Notes: generated from the letters alone by a model not told the origin. A stretch of 59,867 bases of DNA from Thermoleophilia bacterium UBA6103 (GCA_002423545.1 DIWP01000022.1:94087-153953); one strand, 5' to 3'; counted from the stretch's first letter, positions 16,132 to 25,083 are shown. Translations and numbers: made by a program.

Positions 16132-17802
16132 TCAAGGCCGCGAGCCGGGCTCCCTCACGTACGCCTCGGCCGCCAGGTCGAGCGTGTCGAACACGTGCTC
16201 GGCGCCGATCTTCTCGACCAGCCCGTAGCGGGCCAGCAGCTCGCGCAGGTCATCGGTCACCTCGGCGACGGCAAACACGACCCCCCGCTGCTGCAGCTCG
16301 TCGGCCACCGCCAGCAGCGTCTGCCCGGCGGTGTAGTCGACGTCGCTGACGGCCGAAGCGTCGAGCACGAACCAGCGCGGCGTGGTACGGGCGTCGTCGA
16401 CCATCTGCAGCACCCGCTCGTGGAAGCGGGTCGCGTTCGGGAAGTACAGCGACGACGAGAACCGGTACGCCATCATCCCGCGCGGGGCCAGAGCGCCGCG
16501 ACGCTTGGTGACGTCGTGCCAGCCGGACTCCGACACCTCGCCCAGGATCGCGTCGCTGGGGACATGCGCGATCCGCATCCTGTCGATGATCGAGAGCGCT
16601 ACGGCGATCAGGAAGCCGTAGGTGATGGACAGCAGGACTACGCCGGCCGCACCGATGAGAGCCACGGCGAACTCCCACGGCCGTACGCGCAGCACCGACC
16701 GCAGACCGGCGACGTCGACGAGTCGCCACCCGGCGACGATGACGACCGCCGCGATAGCGGTGCTCGGCAGCAAGGCGATCACCCCGGTCCCGGCCAGCAG
16801 GACGGCCACGACGGCCACGACCATGACGAGCGAGACGACCTGGCTGCGGCCGCCGGCAGCGTCGGCCACCGCCGTCTTGGTGGCACTCCCGTTGACGCAG
16901 TAGGTGCCCGAGAACCCGGCGGCCGCGTTGGCCAGGCCGAGACCGAGGATGTCGCGCGCCGGACTCACCCGGTAGCGGCGCCGGAACGCATACGACTCCG
17001 CCGTCGCCACCGTCTGCGCGATGACGATGACGACGATGGCGAACGCCGGCACCAGAAGCGGACCGAGCTCCCGCCAGCCGGCCAGCGGGAGCATGAAGTC
17101 GGGAAGGCCGGTGTCGACGGCGCCCAGCGTCACGACGCCCCGGGCGCGCAGATCGAGCGCCAGCGCCAGAAGCACCGCCAGGATCACGGCGACGAGCTGC
17201 CCCGGCCACCGGGGCAGGTACCGCTCGAAGGCCACGATGACCGCGATCGTGAGCGCTCCCAGCGCCAGCGACGGCCACACGATATCGTCGAGGCCGCGGA
17301 CCAGATCGACGAGCAGCGGGATGGTCGTACGGGCCGTCGTCTCCACGCCGAGCAGGGCCGGCAGCTGGCTGACCACGACGGCGACGCCGATGCCGGCGAG
17401 AAAGCCGGTCAGCACCGGCCGGGAGAGGAAGTCGGCCAGCACGCCGAGACGGGCGACGTACACGACCAGCAGCATGAGCCCCACCAGCAACGAGAGCAGG
17501 GCCACCAGTGCCGCGTAGCGCGGCGTTCCCAGGGCGGCCAGCGGCAGCACGGCCGCCAGCACGAGCGGGGCGGTCGCCGAATCGGGTCCGATGACGAGCT
17601 GCCGCGACGAAGCCACCAGCGCATACACCACCACCGGCACCAGCATGCACCAGAGGCCGGTGACCGGCGGCATGCCGGCCAGCAGCGAGTAGCCGAGCGC
17701 CTCCGGGATCGCCATCGCCGCGAGGGTGACGCCGGCGACGATGTCGGCCCGGCCGCCGCCCCGCAGAGCGGAGCCGATGCCCAGGGTGCGCAGCGCGTGC
17801 AT
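16132..17802 (-). CDS. SulP-family inorganic anion transporter with STAS domain
   Basis: This membrane protein of about 556 residues has the SulP signature DIVAGVTLAAMAIPEALGYS followed by LLAGMPPVTGLW, about 10-14 membrane segments (for example QVVSLVMVVAVVAVLLAGTGV), and a C-terminal STAS domain from about residue 435 (VLDASAVSDVDYTAGQTLLAV). Family members move sulfate, bicarbonate or other anions; the substrate cannot be read here. The start is uncertain: the ATG at 17802 begins just before the conserved part, a GTG at 17865 adds 21 residues, and neither has a good ribosome site. It interrupts an otherwise housekeeping block between tRNA-Gln and glmU. Confidence 0.9.
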   Translation of the reverse strand: MHALRTLGIGSALRGGGRADIVAGVTLAAMAIPEALGYSLLAGMPPVTGLWCMLVPVVVYALVASSRQLVIGPDSATAPLVLAAVLPLAALGTPRYAALVALLSLLVGLMLLVVYVARLGVLADFLSRPVLTGFLAGIGVAVVVSQLPALLGVETTARTTIPLLVDLVRGLDDIVWPSLALGALTIAVIVAFERYLPRWPGQLVAVILAVLLALALDLRARGVVTLGAVDTGLPDFMLPLAGWRELGPLLVPAFAIVVIVIAQTVATAESYAFRRRYRVSPARDILGLGLANAAAGFSGTYCVNGSATKTAVADAAGGRSQVVSLVMVVAVVAVLLAGTGVIALLPSTAIAAVVIVAGWRLVDVAGLRSVLRVRPWEFAVALIGAAGVVLLSITYGFLIAVALSIIDRMRIAHVPSDAILGEVSESGWHDVTKRRGALAPRGMMAYRFSSSLYFPNATRFHERVLQMVDDARTTPRWFVLDASAVSDVDYTAGQTLLAVADELQQRGVVFAVAEVTDDLRELLARYGLVEKIGAEHVFDTLDLAAEAYVREPGSRP

Positions 17803-17880
17803 GCAGCGGGTTTCGGCGCCCGGACGGTCGCCCCTGCCGCCGGACCAGCCGGCGGCACCTGACACGGACCGGACGCGCGA

Positions 17881-17929
17881 GTCGAGGTGGTCGAGATGGT
17901 CGAGGTGGTCGAGGTGGTGGTCGAGGTGG
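17881..17929. repeat. Nine-base tandem repeat, GTCGAGGTG units
   Basis: Five units of GTCGAGGTG (one GTCGAGATG, one preceded by an extra GTG) run head to tail between tRNA-Gln and sulP. They could arise by slippage. They sit just downstream of the tRNA in its direction of transcription. Confidence 0.8.
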
Positions 17930-17935
17930 GACGCA

Positions 17936-18009
17936 TGGCTGGGGCGGGAGGACTCGAACCTCCGATCACGGGACCAAAACCCGTTGCCTTGCCACTTGGC
18001 TACGCCCCA
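17936..18009 (-). tRNA. tRNA-Gln (UUG)
   Basis: Acceptor arms TGGGGCG and CGCCCCA pair over 7 bases, with discriminator G and an encoded CCA at the 3' end (17936-17938). The D-arm is GCCAAGTGGCAAGGC. The anticodon stem ACGGG/CCCGT holds loop TTTTGGT with anticodon TTG, and the T-arm is GGAGG-TTCGAGT-CCTCC. The length of 74 including CCA is normal. It reads CAA codons and is a single tRNA between ispE and sulP. Confidence 0.97.
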
Positions 18010-18061
18010 GCGGCAAGCAGCGGCAGTGTACCACCGGGGCGTCGGTGGACGGCCGTCGACG

Positions 18062-18142
18062 GAGGCCGTCGGCCGCGGCCGGCGCCGCTCGAGACAACCT
18101 CAGCCGTGGACCGAAGCCGTCGGCCGCGGCCGGCACCGCTCG
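18062..18142. repeat. 30-base direct repeat between ispE and tRNA-Gln
   Basis: Two copies of a 30-base sequence beginning GAGGCCGTCGGCCGCGGCC lie at 18062-18091 and 18113-18142 with two differences. Each contains the self-complementary GGCCGCGGCC, so each copy can form a hairpin. They sit right after the ispE stop and may act as its terminator. Confidence 0.7.
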
Positions 18143-18150
18143 CGGCGGCT

Positions 18151-19140
18151 TCAGTCGTCGGCCACGGACAGCGGCTGCAGGTCGCCGACCTGGAACACAC
18201 GCAGCCCCGGCCGGCCGTCGGCAGCCGCGTCGCGTCCCGCGCTGCCGCGCCCGGCGCCACTGGGAAGCTCGGCCGCCCACGCCCTCAGCGCCGCCGCGGC
18301 ATCGGCGGCGGCGTCGGACCCGGCGAAGAGACCGAAGACGCTGCTCCCGCTGCCGCTCATGGCCGCCGCCAGGGCACCATGCTCCCTGAGACGCCCGATC
18401 AGCTCCCCCACGACCGGATGTCGTGCGACCACGTGAGGCTGCAGGTCGTTCTCGATCAGTCCGGCCAGATCGGCGGGACGCCGCATCGCCTGCAACTGCG
18501 CCCGCAGGCGAGCCGCGCGCGCGGCGAACTCGGGCAGGCCGACCACCGTCTCGGCGTCGCGCCAGCCGTAGACGTCCGCGGTCGGCAGGACCAGCTCGGG
18601 GGCCGCCACCACCAGGTCGAGCGGCCCCGGCAGCTCGAGCGGGCTCAGGGCGGTGCCGCGGCCCATGGCGATCTGGACCCCCGGCCAGAGGAAGAACGGG
18701 ACATCGGCGCCGAGACCGGCCGCCACCCTGTACAGGACAGACGTCGGCGTGTGCAGGTCGTAGAGACGGTCGGCCGCCCGCAGGGCCGCCGCCGCGTCGG
18801 AGCTGCCGCCGCCCAGCCCGGCGCCGTGCGGGATGCGCTTCTCTATGCTCAGCCGGAGAGGCAGGCTGCGGCCGGCCGCCTCCTCCAGTGCCCGGACGGC
18901 CTGCGCGGCGAGGTTGTCTTCGCCGGGGCAGACATCGCAGAGCACCGAGACGCCCTCGTCCGCGCCCTCCGCGGTCACGATGTCGGCGAGCGACACGGGC
19001 AGCATCAGCGAGAAGACCTCGTGGTAGCCGTCGCGCCGGCGCGGACCGACCAGCAGCGCCAGGTTCAGCTTGGCCGGCGCCACGATCTCCAACCGCTTCG
19101 GGGGCGCCCCGGCGCCGGCCGCTTCGGCGCGCCCGCTCAC
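18151..19140 (-). CDS. ispE: 4-diphosphocytidyl-2-C-methyl-D-erythritol kinase
   Basis: The 329-residue GHMP kinase acts in the MEP isoprenoid pathway. It begins VAPAKLNLALLVGPRRRDGYH, has the ATP-binding IPHGAGLGGGSSDAAAALR, DVPFFLWPG, and the C-terminal AAMSGSGSSVFGLF. A low-complexity C-terminal extension of about 40 residues follows. The GTG start overlaps the rsmA stop (GTGA), indicating coupled translation in the metG-tatD-rsmA-ispE operon. Confidence 0.96.
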   Translation of the reverse strand: MSGRAEAAGAGAPPKRLEIVAPAKLNLALLVGPRRRDGYHEVFSLMLPVSLADIVTAEGADEGVSVLCDVCPGEDNLAAQAVRALEEAAGRSLPLRLSIEKRIPHGAGLGGGSSDAAAALRAADRLYDLHTPTSVLYRVAAGLGADVPFFLWPGVQIAMGRGTALSPLELPGPLDLVVAAPELVLPTADVYGWRDAETVVGLPEFAARAARLRAQLQAMRRPADLAGLIENDLQPHVVARHPVVGELIGRLREHGALAAAMSGSGSSVFGLFAGSDAAADAAAALRAWAAELPSGAGRGSAGRDAAADGRPGLRVFQVGDLQPLSVADD

Positions 19141-19985
19141 CGTCGCTCTCCTTCGCGAGCGGCAGGCCCGACCAGGGCCTGCGTCAGATCGACGAAGCGC
19201 TCCGGCTCCAGCTCCTCCGGACGCGCGCTTCCGGAAAGACCAGCGTGGAGGAGAGCCCGTCGTACAGCCTCCGGCGTCAGTGCGCCGGCATCCGGAAGGG
19301 GCGTGCCGGCGAGAGAGTTGGCCAGCATCTTGCGCCGCTGTGCGAACGCGGCACGGACGATGCGCTCCACCAGCGCCGGCTCCGGCCGTCCGCTCCCAGC
19401 CGGCGGCTCGCGCCGCTCGAAGACCAGGAACAGCGAGTCGACCCGCGGCCGCGGCGAGAAGACCGTCCGCGGCACCGGGCGGGCGGCCACCGGCCGGCAG
19501 GCGAGCTGCACGATCACCGAGACCGCCGAGTACGCCTTCGTCGACGGCCGCGCGAACAACCGCTCGCCGAGCTCCTTCTGCACCATGACCGCCCAGCGCC
19601 GCAGCGTCGGCAGCTCGTGCACAGAGGTGACGATGATGGGGATGGCGATGTTGTACGCCAGGTTGGCGGCGAACAGGGTGGGCGCCGGCGAGAGCGCGCC
19701 CAGGTCGGCCTTGAGGGCGTCGCCGCCGTGGACCCGGAGCCCCGGGCGTTCGCCGGCCAGCTTCTCGAGCCGCGGCAGGAACCGGCGGTCGATCTCGAAG
19801 GCGTGGACCAGCGCCGCCCGCTCGAGCAGCTCACGCGTCAGCACGCCGTCGGCGGCCCCGACCTCGAGCACCACGTCGTCGGCCCATGCGTCCGTCAGCG
19901 CCACGATGGCGTCGAGGGTGCCGCGGTCGACCAGGTGGTTCTGGCCGTAGCGCCGCATCGCCGCCGGTCTGGCCGGGACGGTCAT
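19137..19985 (-). CDS. rsmA: 16S rRNA dimethyladenosine transferase
   Basis: The 282-residue enzyme dimethylates two adjacent adenosines in the 3' terminal helix of 16S rRNA. Motifs are RRYGQNHLVDRGTLDAIV (usually GQNFL), the SAM site VVLEVGAADGVLTRELLE, FEIDRRFLPRL, and motif IV NLAYNIAIPII (NLxY). The C-terminal RNA-binding part has SVIVQLACRPV and AFAQRRKMLANSL. The frame stays open upstream across tatD, but that portion is a shadow; the ATG at 19985 begins just before the conserved region without a clear ribosome site. Confidence 0.95.
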   Translation of the reverse strand: MTVPARPAAMRRYGQNHLVDRGTLDAIVALTDAWADDVVLEVGAADGVLTRELLERAALVHAFEIDRRFLPRLEKLAGERPGLRVHGGDALKADLGALSPAPTLFAANLAYNIAIPIIVTSVHELPTLRRWAVMVQKELGERLFARPSTKAYSAVSVIVQLACRPVAARPVPRTVFSPRPRVDSLFLVFERREPPAGSGRPEPALVERIVRAAFAQRRKMLANSLAGTPLPDAGALTPEAVRRALLHAGLSGSARPEELEPERFVDLTQALVGPAAREGERR

Positions 19986-20079
19986 GGCCGATCGCGGCCG
20001 GAAAGGACGGCGCTGTGGCCGGGAAGCGCCGTCCCGCAAGCGGGGAGCGCGATCCGGCGGGCAGGCTCGGGCATCGTCC

Positions 20080-20883
20080 TCACGCTCCCTCGAGGCGGAA
20101 CACGCGAGCCGCGTTGCGCGAAGTGAGGTCGGCGAGCTCGCGGCCGTCCTGTCCGCGGACTTCAGCCACCAGCGCCGCCGTGTGCACCACCAGTCCCGGC
20201 ATGTTCGTGCGGCCCCGGTACGGCACCGGTGTGAGGAACGGCGCGTCGGTCTCCAGCAACAGGAGCTCGTCGGGCACCGCGCGCGCCGCGGCGCGCAGAT
20301 CGGCCGCGTTCTTGTAGGTGACGTTGCCGGCGAAGGAGACGAGGTAGCCGCGCTCGACGCACTCGGCCAGCGCCGGCGGCGCCGAGAAGCAGTGCAGGAC
20401 GATGGTGAGCCCGTCGCCGTGCGCGGCCAGCAGGGTGAGCGCGTCGTCGGCCGCCTCGCGCACGTGGACCACCACCGGCTTGCCGAGCTGCCGCGCCAGG
20501 TCGAGTTGGGCCACGAAGGCCTGTACCTGCGCGTCGCGCGGCGACAGATCGCGATAGTAGTCCAGGCCGCATTCGCCGATCGCCACCACACGCGGAGTAC
20601 CGGCGAGCTGCCGCAGCTCGGCGGCCAGCGCGTCGTCCCAGCGAAGCGCATCGTGCGGATGCAGGCCGACGGTGGCCCACACCGCCACGCCTTCCGGCGC
20701 TGCGGCGTACGACTCCGCCAGCTCGACGGCACGCCGCGAGGAGGCTGCGTCGATGCCCACCGTGATCACGCCGGCCAGACCTGCCCGGGCGGCGTCCTGC
20801 AGCGCGTCGGCGACGGGATACTGGAGCATGTCGAGGTGGCAGTGGGTGTCGATGAGCCGCCCGTCGGCTCCCAGGGCGCTCAC
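20080..20883 (-). CDS. tatD: TatD-family metal-dependent deoxyribonuclease
   Basis: The 267-residue TIM-barrel hydrolase has the metal ligands in order: LIDTHCHLD, the conserved Glu in AIGECGLDYYRD, His in PVVVHVREA and VLHCFSA, and Asp in LLLETDAPFLTP. Family members are 3'-5' DNases or D-aminoacyl-tRNA-type hydrolases involved in DNA repair and turnover. The GTG start overlaps the metG TGA by four bases. Its position between metG and rsmA is widely conserved. Confidence 0.95.
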   Translation of the reverse strand: MSALGADGRLIDTHCHLDMLQYPVADALQDAARAGLAGVITVGIDAASSRRAVELAESYAAAPEGVAVWATVGLHPHDALRWDDALAAELRQLAGTPRVVAIGECGLDYYRDLSPRDAQVQAFVAQLDLARQLGKPVVVHVREAADDALTLLAAHGDGLTIVLHCFSAPPALAECVERGYLVSFAGNVTYKNAADLRAAARAVPDELLLLETDAPFLTPVPYRGRTNMPGLVVHTAALVAEVRGQDGRELADLTSRNAARVFRLEGA

Positions 20884-22451
20884 GGGGTCGGTGCGTCGAT
20901 GCGCGGAAAGAGCGACGGCGCCGCCTCGACGGCCGCCGGCCGCACGCGCTCCCAGACCGCGTCCTCATACAACAGGTCGTCGGCCCCGGCCGGCTGGCCC
21001 AGCCGGCGCAGGATCTCGATGCTCGTGCCCGGCATGACGGGATGCAGACAGACCGCCACCAGCCGCAGCCCGGCGACCAGGTCGTGCAGCACGGTGTCGA
21101 GGCGCACCGCCTGCGACTCGTCCTTGGCGAGCTTCCACGGCGCCTCTTCTTCGACGTGACGGTTGAGGCGGCGGACCAGCTCCCACACCGCTTCTAGGGC
21201 GCCGCTGATGTCCGACTCGTCGAGACGGGCGCGGCAGGCGGCCACCATGGCCGCGCCCTCGCCGGCCGGCGACAAGGAGCCGGCCGGCGACGTGGCGCCG
21301 GAGGCGCCCGCCTCGCCGGTACCGCCGGCGGCCGCGGCGGCCGCGGCCGGCGTCTGCCCGTCGCGATACTTGACGACCATGCTGACGGTGCGGCTCACCA
21401 GGTTGCCGAGCTCGTTGGCGAGCTCGCCGTTGTAGCGCGTGTTGAAGCCCTCCATCGAGATGACGCCGTCCTGCCCGAACGTCACCTCCCGGAACAGGTA
21501 GAAGCGCAGCGGATCGATGCCGTAGGTGTCCATGACCGCGAACGGGTCGAGGACGTTGCCGCGCGTCTTGCTCATCTTCTCGCCGCCCATGAGCAGGTAG
21601 CCGTGGATGAACTCGCTCCTCGGCAGCTCGTAGCCGGCGCTCATGAGCAGCGCCGGCCAGATCACGGCGTGGAACTTGAGGATGTCCTTGGCCATGATGT
21701 GCTGGGCCGGCCAGTAGGCGGCCAGGTCCTCAGCGGGCCGCGCGTAGGTGAGCGCCGAGAGGTAGTTGATGAGGGCGTCGACCCACACGTAGATGACCTG
21801 CTCGGTGTCCCACGGGACCGGGACGCCCCAGGTGATGCTCTGGCGGCTGATGGAGATGTCGTCGAGGCCCTGGTCGATGAAGCTCAGGGCCTCGTTGTAC
21901 CGGCTCCTCGGCTTCACCCAGTCGGGGTGGGCGCGGAAGTGCTCGGCCAGGCGGTCCTGATACTTCGAGAGGAGGAAGTAGTAGTTCTCCTCCTCCAGCC
22001 AGACCGGCTCGGTGTGGTGGATCGGACAGCGGCCGTCGACGAGGTCGCGCTCGTAGTAGAAGCCCTCGCAGGCGGTGCAGTAGAGGCCGCCGTACGTACG
22101 CTTCTCGATGTCGCCGGCCGCCCGCAGCTTCTCGACGAAGCCCTGCACGAAGCGTTCGTGCTCGGGGTCGGTGGTGCGGATGAAGAAGTCGTTGGAGGCG
22201 TCGAGCTGGCCGGTCAGGGCGCGGAACTTCTCGGCCACCGTGTCGCAGTGCTCCTTGGGCGTGCGACCGAGCTCGGCGGCCGCCTGCGCGACCTTGTTGC
22301 CGTGCTCGTCGGTGCCGGTGAGGAAGAACACATCGTCACCGCACTGCCGGTGGTGACGGGCCAGGATGTCGGCGGCGATCGTGGTGTACGCGTGCCCCAG
22401 ATGCGGGTCGGCGTTGACGTAGTAGATGGGGGTGGTGACGTAGTAGCGCAT
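20880..22451 (-). CDS. metG: Methionyl-tRNA synthetase
   Basis: The 523-residue class I synthetase has YVTTPIYYVNADPHLGHAYT (HIGH-like box PHLGH), FLTGTDEHGNKV, a single zinc knuckle CTACEGFYYERDLVDGRCPIH, and GGEKMSKTRGN (KMSKS loop). This is the shorter type found in many Gram-positives, and it lacks the C-terminal EMAP/tRNA-binding domain. A Gly/Ala-rich insertion near 375-405 (AAAAAAAGGTGEAGASG) interrupts the junction to the anticodon-binding helices. It is the first gene of a coupled run with tatD. Confidence 0.97.
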   Translation of the reverse strand: MRYYVTTPIYYVNADPHLGHAYTTIAADILARHHRQCGDDVFFLTGTDEHGNKVAQAAAELGRTPKEHCDTVAEKFRALTGQLDASNDFFIRTTDPEHERFVQGFVEKLRAAGDIEKRTYGGLYCTACEGFYYERDLVDGRCPIHHTEPVWLEEENYYFLLSKYQDRLAEHFRAHPDWVKPRSRYNEALSFIDQGLDDISISRQSITWGVPVPWDTEQVIYVWVDALINYLSALTYARPAEDLAAYWPAQHIMAKDILKFHAVIWPALLMSAGYELPRSEFIHGYLLMGGEKMSKTRGNVLDPFAVMDTYGIDPLRFYLFREVTFGQDGVISMEGFNTRYNGELANELGNLVSRTVSMVVKYRDGQTPAAAAAAAGGTGEAGASGATSPAGSLSPAGEGAAMVAACRARLDESDISGALEAVWELVRRLNRHVEEEAPWKLAKDESQAVRLDTVLHDLVAGLRLVAVCLHPVMPGTSIEILRRLGQPAGADDLLYEDAVWERVRPAAVEAAPSLFPRIDAPTP

Positions 22452-22507
22452 GTGGCCTGCCTGTGACGAGGCGCCCGCGGCGGCCGCCGGCGGCGGCGTG
22501 CGGGCGT

Positions 22508-23170
22508 TCAGCTTTCTCCGGACGGCCGGGCGGAAGCCGTGCCCGTGTCCGACGACTCAGCGGGAGCCGCCGTACCCGCATCGGCGGCTCCGGCGGCCGC
22601 CTGGGTGCGTTGCCTGACGATCGGCGCCGTGAACCCGAACTCGCCGATCCTCGCCCCCAGTGACCAGTACTCGCCTTCCATGTAGGCGACCGGATCCAGC
22701 CGGGCGACGTCGATGCCGCCCTTCTCGTCGAGCAGCTCCTCGTCGGCGTGGACCGCCACGACCTCGCCGATGAACAGGTCGTGCGAGCCCAGCTCGAGCT
22801 GGTGACGGATCACGCACTCGATGTTGACCGGGCATTCGGCGATGAGCGGCGGCGCCACGTGCGTCGCCGGCGCCGCCGTGAGCCCATACGTGCGGAACTT
22901 GTCGACGGCCCGGCCCGACTCTAGGCCGGCCATGTCGACCACGTCGGCCTGACCGGCGCGAGGCACGTTGATGACGAACTCGCGCGTGCGGCAGAGCAGA
23001 CTGTACGAATGCCGCGAGTGACGCACGGCGACGGCGGCCATCGGCGGGCTACCGTTCACCGTGCCGCACCAGGCGATGGTGATCATGTCGGCTTCATCAC
23101 CGGCGCCCGCCGTGACCAGCACGACCGGCAGGGGATACAGGGCCGTCATCGCGCCCCGCTCTCTCTTCAT
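22508..23170 (-). CDS. Flavin reductase-like FMN-binding protein
   Basis: The 220-residue protein matches the flavin reductase-like/FMN-binding split-barrel family: PLPVVLVTAGAGDEADMITIAWCG, the GSPPMAAVAVRHSRHSY segment, FVINVPRAGQ, and IECVIRHQLELGSHDLFIGEV. Members bind FMN and use NAD(P)H to reduce flavin or act as small oxidoreductases. The exact substrate is unknown. The last 35 residues are low-complexity Ala/Thr/Ser. The ATG at 23170 has GGGAGG eight bases upstream; an inner ATG at 23149 is less well placed. Confidence 0.85.
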   Translation of the reverse strand: MKRERGAMTALYPLPVVLVTAGAGDEADMITIAWCGTVNGSPPMAAVAVRHSRHSYSLLCRTREFVINVPRAGQADVVDMAGLESGRAVDKFRTYGLTAAPATHVAPPLIAECPVNIECVIRHQLELGSHDLFIGEVVAVHADEELLDEKGGIDVARLDPVAYMEGEYWSLGARIGEFGFTAPIVRQRTQAAAGAADAGTAAPAESSDTGTASARPSGES

Positions 23171-23224
23171 GACACCGCCTCCCGCAGACAGCTCACTCGT
23201 CCGGCAAGCTTACACCACGCTGCG

Positions 23225-23348
23225 CCGCGACCGCCGCGACCGCCGCGACCGCCGCGACCGCCGCGACCGCCGCGACCGGGGCGACCGGGGCGACCGGGGC
23301 GACCGGGGCGACCGCCGCGACGGGGGCGGCCGCCGCGACGGGGGCGAC
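23225..23348. repeat. Nine-base GC-rich minisatellite
   Basis: About 13 nine-base units run head to tail. The first half is CGACCGCCG and the second half CGACCGGGG, followed by degenerate units. It lies between the divergent flavin reductase (minus) and diguanylate cyclase (plus) genes, where both promoters should be. The rest of 23171-23504 contains an isolated AGGAGG at 23439-23444 with no start codon at a suitable distance. Confidence 0.85.
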
Positions 23349-23504
23349 TGGGCGGGGTGGCGGGAGAGTACGGCATAGAACACCTGTCCAGACGACCGCC
23401 GAGCTGCTCAACCGATGCGCCGCAGCGCCCGATAGCACAGGAGGACCGGTCGCCGCCCCGCACGACACCCGGCGGCCCCATGGCGTGACCCAGGGAGTAC
23501 AGTC

Positions 23505-25076
23505 CTGGAACTGACATACTCACCGTATCTCCTGCCGTTCTTCGTGAGCTGCCTGATGCTCGCGGCGCTGCTCGTGATCGCCTGGCGATCGCGCCGCACG
23601 CCCGCGGCCGGCTACTTCGCGCTCACCACCGTCGCCGTCCTCGTCTGGACGGTCGGCTTCATCTTCGAGCTCGCGGCCGGGACGGTCGCCGACAAGCTGT
23701 TCTGGGCGAACGTGCAGTACCTGGGCATCGCGGTCCTGCCGGTCCTCTGGCTGCACGTGGTGCTCGCCCACCTCGACCGCGACCGCCTGCGCTGGTCGTG
23801 GCTGCTGTGGCTCATCCCGGCGGCCACGGTCGTCCTCTCCTGGAGCAACCCCGCTGACGTCTTCTACGCCGCACCCACCCTGGTGACGGACGGCGTCCCG
23901 CTCCCCACGATCGACTACGGATACGGGCCGTGGGTGCTCATCGTCAACTTCGGCTACTCGCTCGCCCTCACACTGGCCGCCGCGATCCTCCTCGCCACGT
24001 CCATCCGGCACGATCACGGCGTGCGCCGCTGGCAGTCGCTGCTGCTGCTGGCCAGCACGGTCCTGCCGGTCCTCGCCAACGGCCTCTATCTCCTCGGCGT
24101 CGCTCCCTTCGTCGGCTACAACCCGACCGCCGCCGTCTTCTGCCTGTCGGGCATCCTGATGGCGATCGCGCTCTTCCGCTTCCGCCTCTTCGACGTCGCC
24201 CCGCTGGCGCGCGAGATGGTGGTGGAGCACATGCCCGACCCGGTCCTTGTACTCGATGCGCGTGACCGGCTGGCCGACTTCAATGCGGCCGCCACGATAC
24301 TGCTGCCGGACCTCGGTCGGCGCTCTCTCGGCCGCTCCATCGACCTGATCCTGGAAGCGAAGCCGGAGCTGCTCGAGCGGCTCTGCTCCATCGACGCCGC
24401 CGACACCGAAGTGGTGATAGAACGCGGCGGTGAGGAGTGCCACTACAGCCTCGAGCTCTCCGCCGTCCACGATGAAGAAGGGCAGCTCGCCGGCCGCGTC
24501 GCCGTGTTCCACGACATCACCGAGCGGGTCGCCCTTTTCGAGCGCGTGAAGGAGCTCGCCAGCCTCGACGGCCTCACGGGGATCTTCAACCGGCGCCACT
24601 TCTTCGAGCTCAGCCGGTCGGAGCTGAACCGCGCCCGCCGGCATGACGCGCCGCTGTCGCTGGTCCTGTTCGACCTCGACTACTTCAAGCAGATCAACGA
24701 CACGTACGGCCATGTGTGCGGCGACCAGGTGCTGCGCGCGGTCGCCGACGCCTGCAGCGACCGCCTGCGCTCCTTCGACGTCTTCGGTCGCTACGGCGGC
24801 GAGGAGTTCGCCGTGCTGCTGCCCGACATCGGGCCCGAGGGCGCTCTGGCAGTCGCCGAGCGACTGCGTCGCGGCATCGCCGCGGCGGCGGAGGGCCTCG
24901 GCGACATCGAGGTGACGGCCAGCTTCGGCGTGGCCAGCGTGCTGACGGCGCGCGGAGCCTCGTTCGACGACCTCGTCGTGCTGGCCGACGAGGCGCTCTA
25001 CCGCGCCAAGTCCCGCGGCCGCGACCGTGTGGAGCTGGCCACCTGCCTGCCGGCGCCGAACGAGGTCACCGCCTGA
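23505..25076 (+). CDS. 7TM-PAS-GGDEF diguanylate cyclase (probable CTG start)
   Basis: The protein has about 523 residues. Residues 1-220 contain seven membrane spans like the N-terminal 7TM region of histidine kinases (LLPFFVSCLMLAALLVIAW, LFWANVQYLGIAVLPVLWLH). A PAS domain follows at about 240-345 (MPDPVLVLDARDRLADFNAA), then GGDEF from about 355 (SLDGLTGIFNRRHFFE, LFDLDYFKQINDTYGH, GRYGGEEF). The active-site loop is intact, and RSFD five residues before it fits the product-inhibition I-site (RxxD). It should make cyclic di-GMP in response to a membrane or ligand signal. The first canonical start, GTG at 23544, would delete the beginning of the first membrane span; CTG at 23505 has AGGGAG seven bases upstream. 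Confidence 0.85.
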   Translation: MELTYSPYLLPFFVSCLMLAALLVIAWRSRRTPAAGYFALTTVAVLVWTVGFIFELAAGTVADKLFWANVQYLGIAVLPVLWLHVVLAHLDRDRLRWSWLLWLIPAATVVLSWSNPADVFYAAPTLVTDGVPLPTIDYGYGPWVLIVNFGYSLALTLAAAILLATSIRHDHGVRRWQSLLLLASTVLPVLANGLYLLGVAPFVGYNPTAAVFCLSGILMAIALFRFRLFDVAPLAREMVVEHMPDPVLVLDARDRLADFNAAATILLPDLGRRSLGRSIDLILEAKPELLERLCSIDAADTEVVIERGGEECHYSLELSAVHDEEGQLAGRVAVFHDITERVALFERVKELASLDGLTGIFNRRHFFELSRSELNRARRHDAPLSLVLFDLDYFKQINDTYGHVCGDQVLRAVADACSDRLRSFDVFGRYGGEEFAVLLPDIGPEGALAVAERLRRGIAAAAEGLGDIEVTASFGVASVLTARGASFDDLVVLADEALYRAKSRGRDRVELATCLPAPNEVTA

Positions 25077-25083
25077 GCGGAAG

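Noticed and set aside
16003..17862. Plus-strand frame of 619 codons opposite sulP
   Set aside because: It is an Arg/Gln/His/Asp-rich shadow of a membrane protein gene, without start context or motifs.
23222..23348. CRISPR array suspected from regular repeats
   Set aside because: The nine-base units are contiguous with no unique spacers. It is a minisatellite, and no cas gene is in the window.
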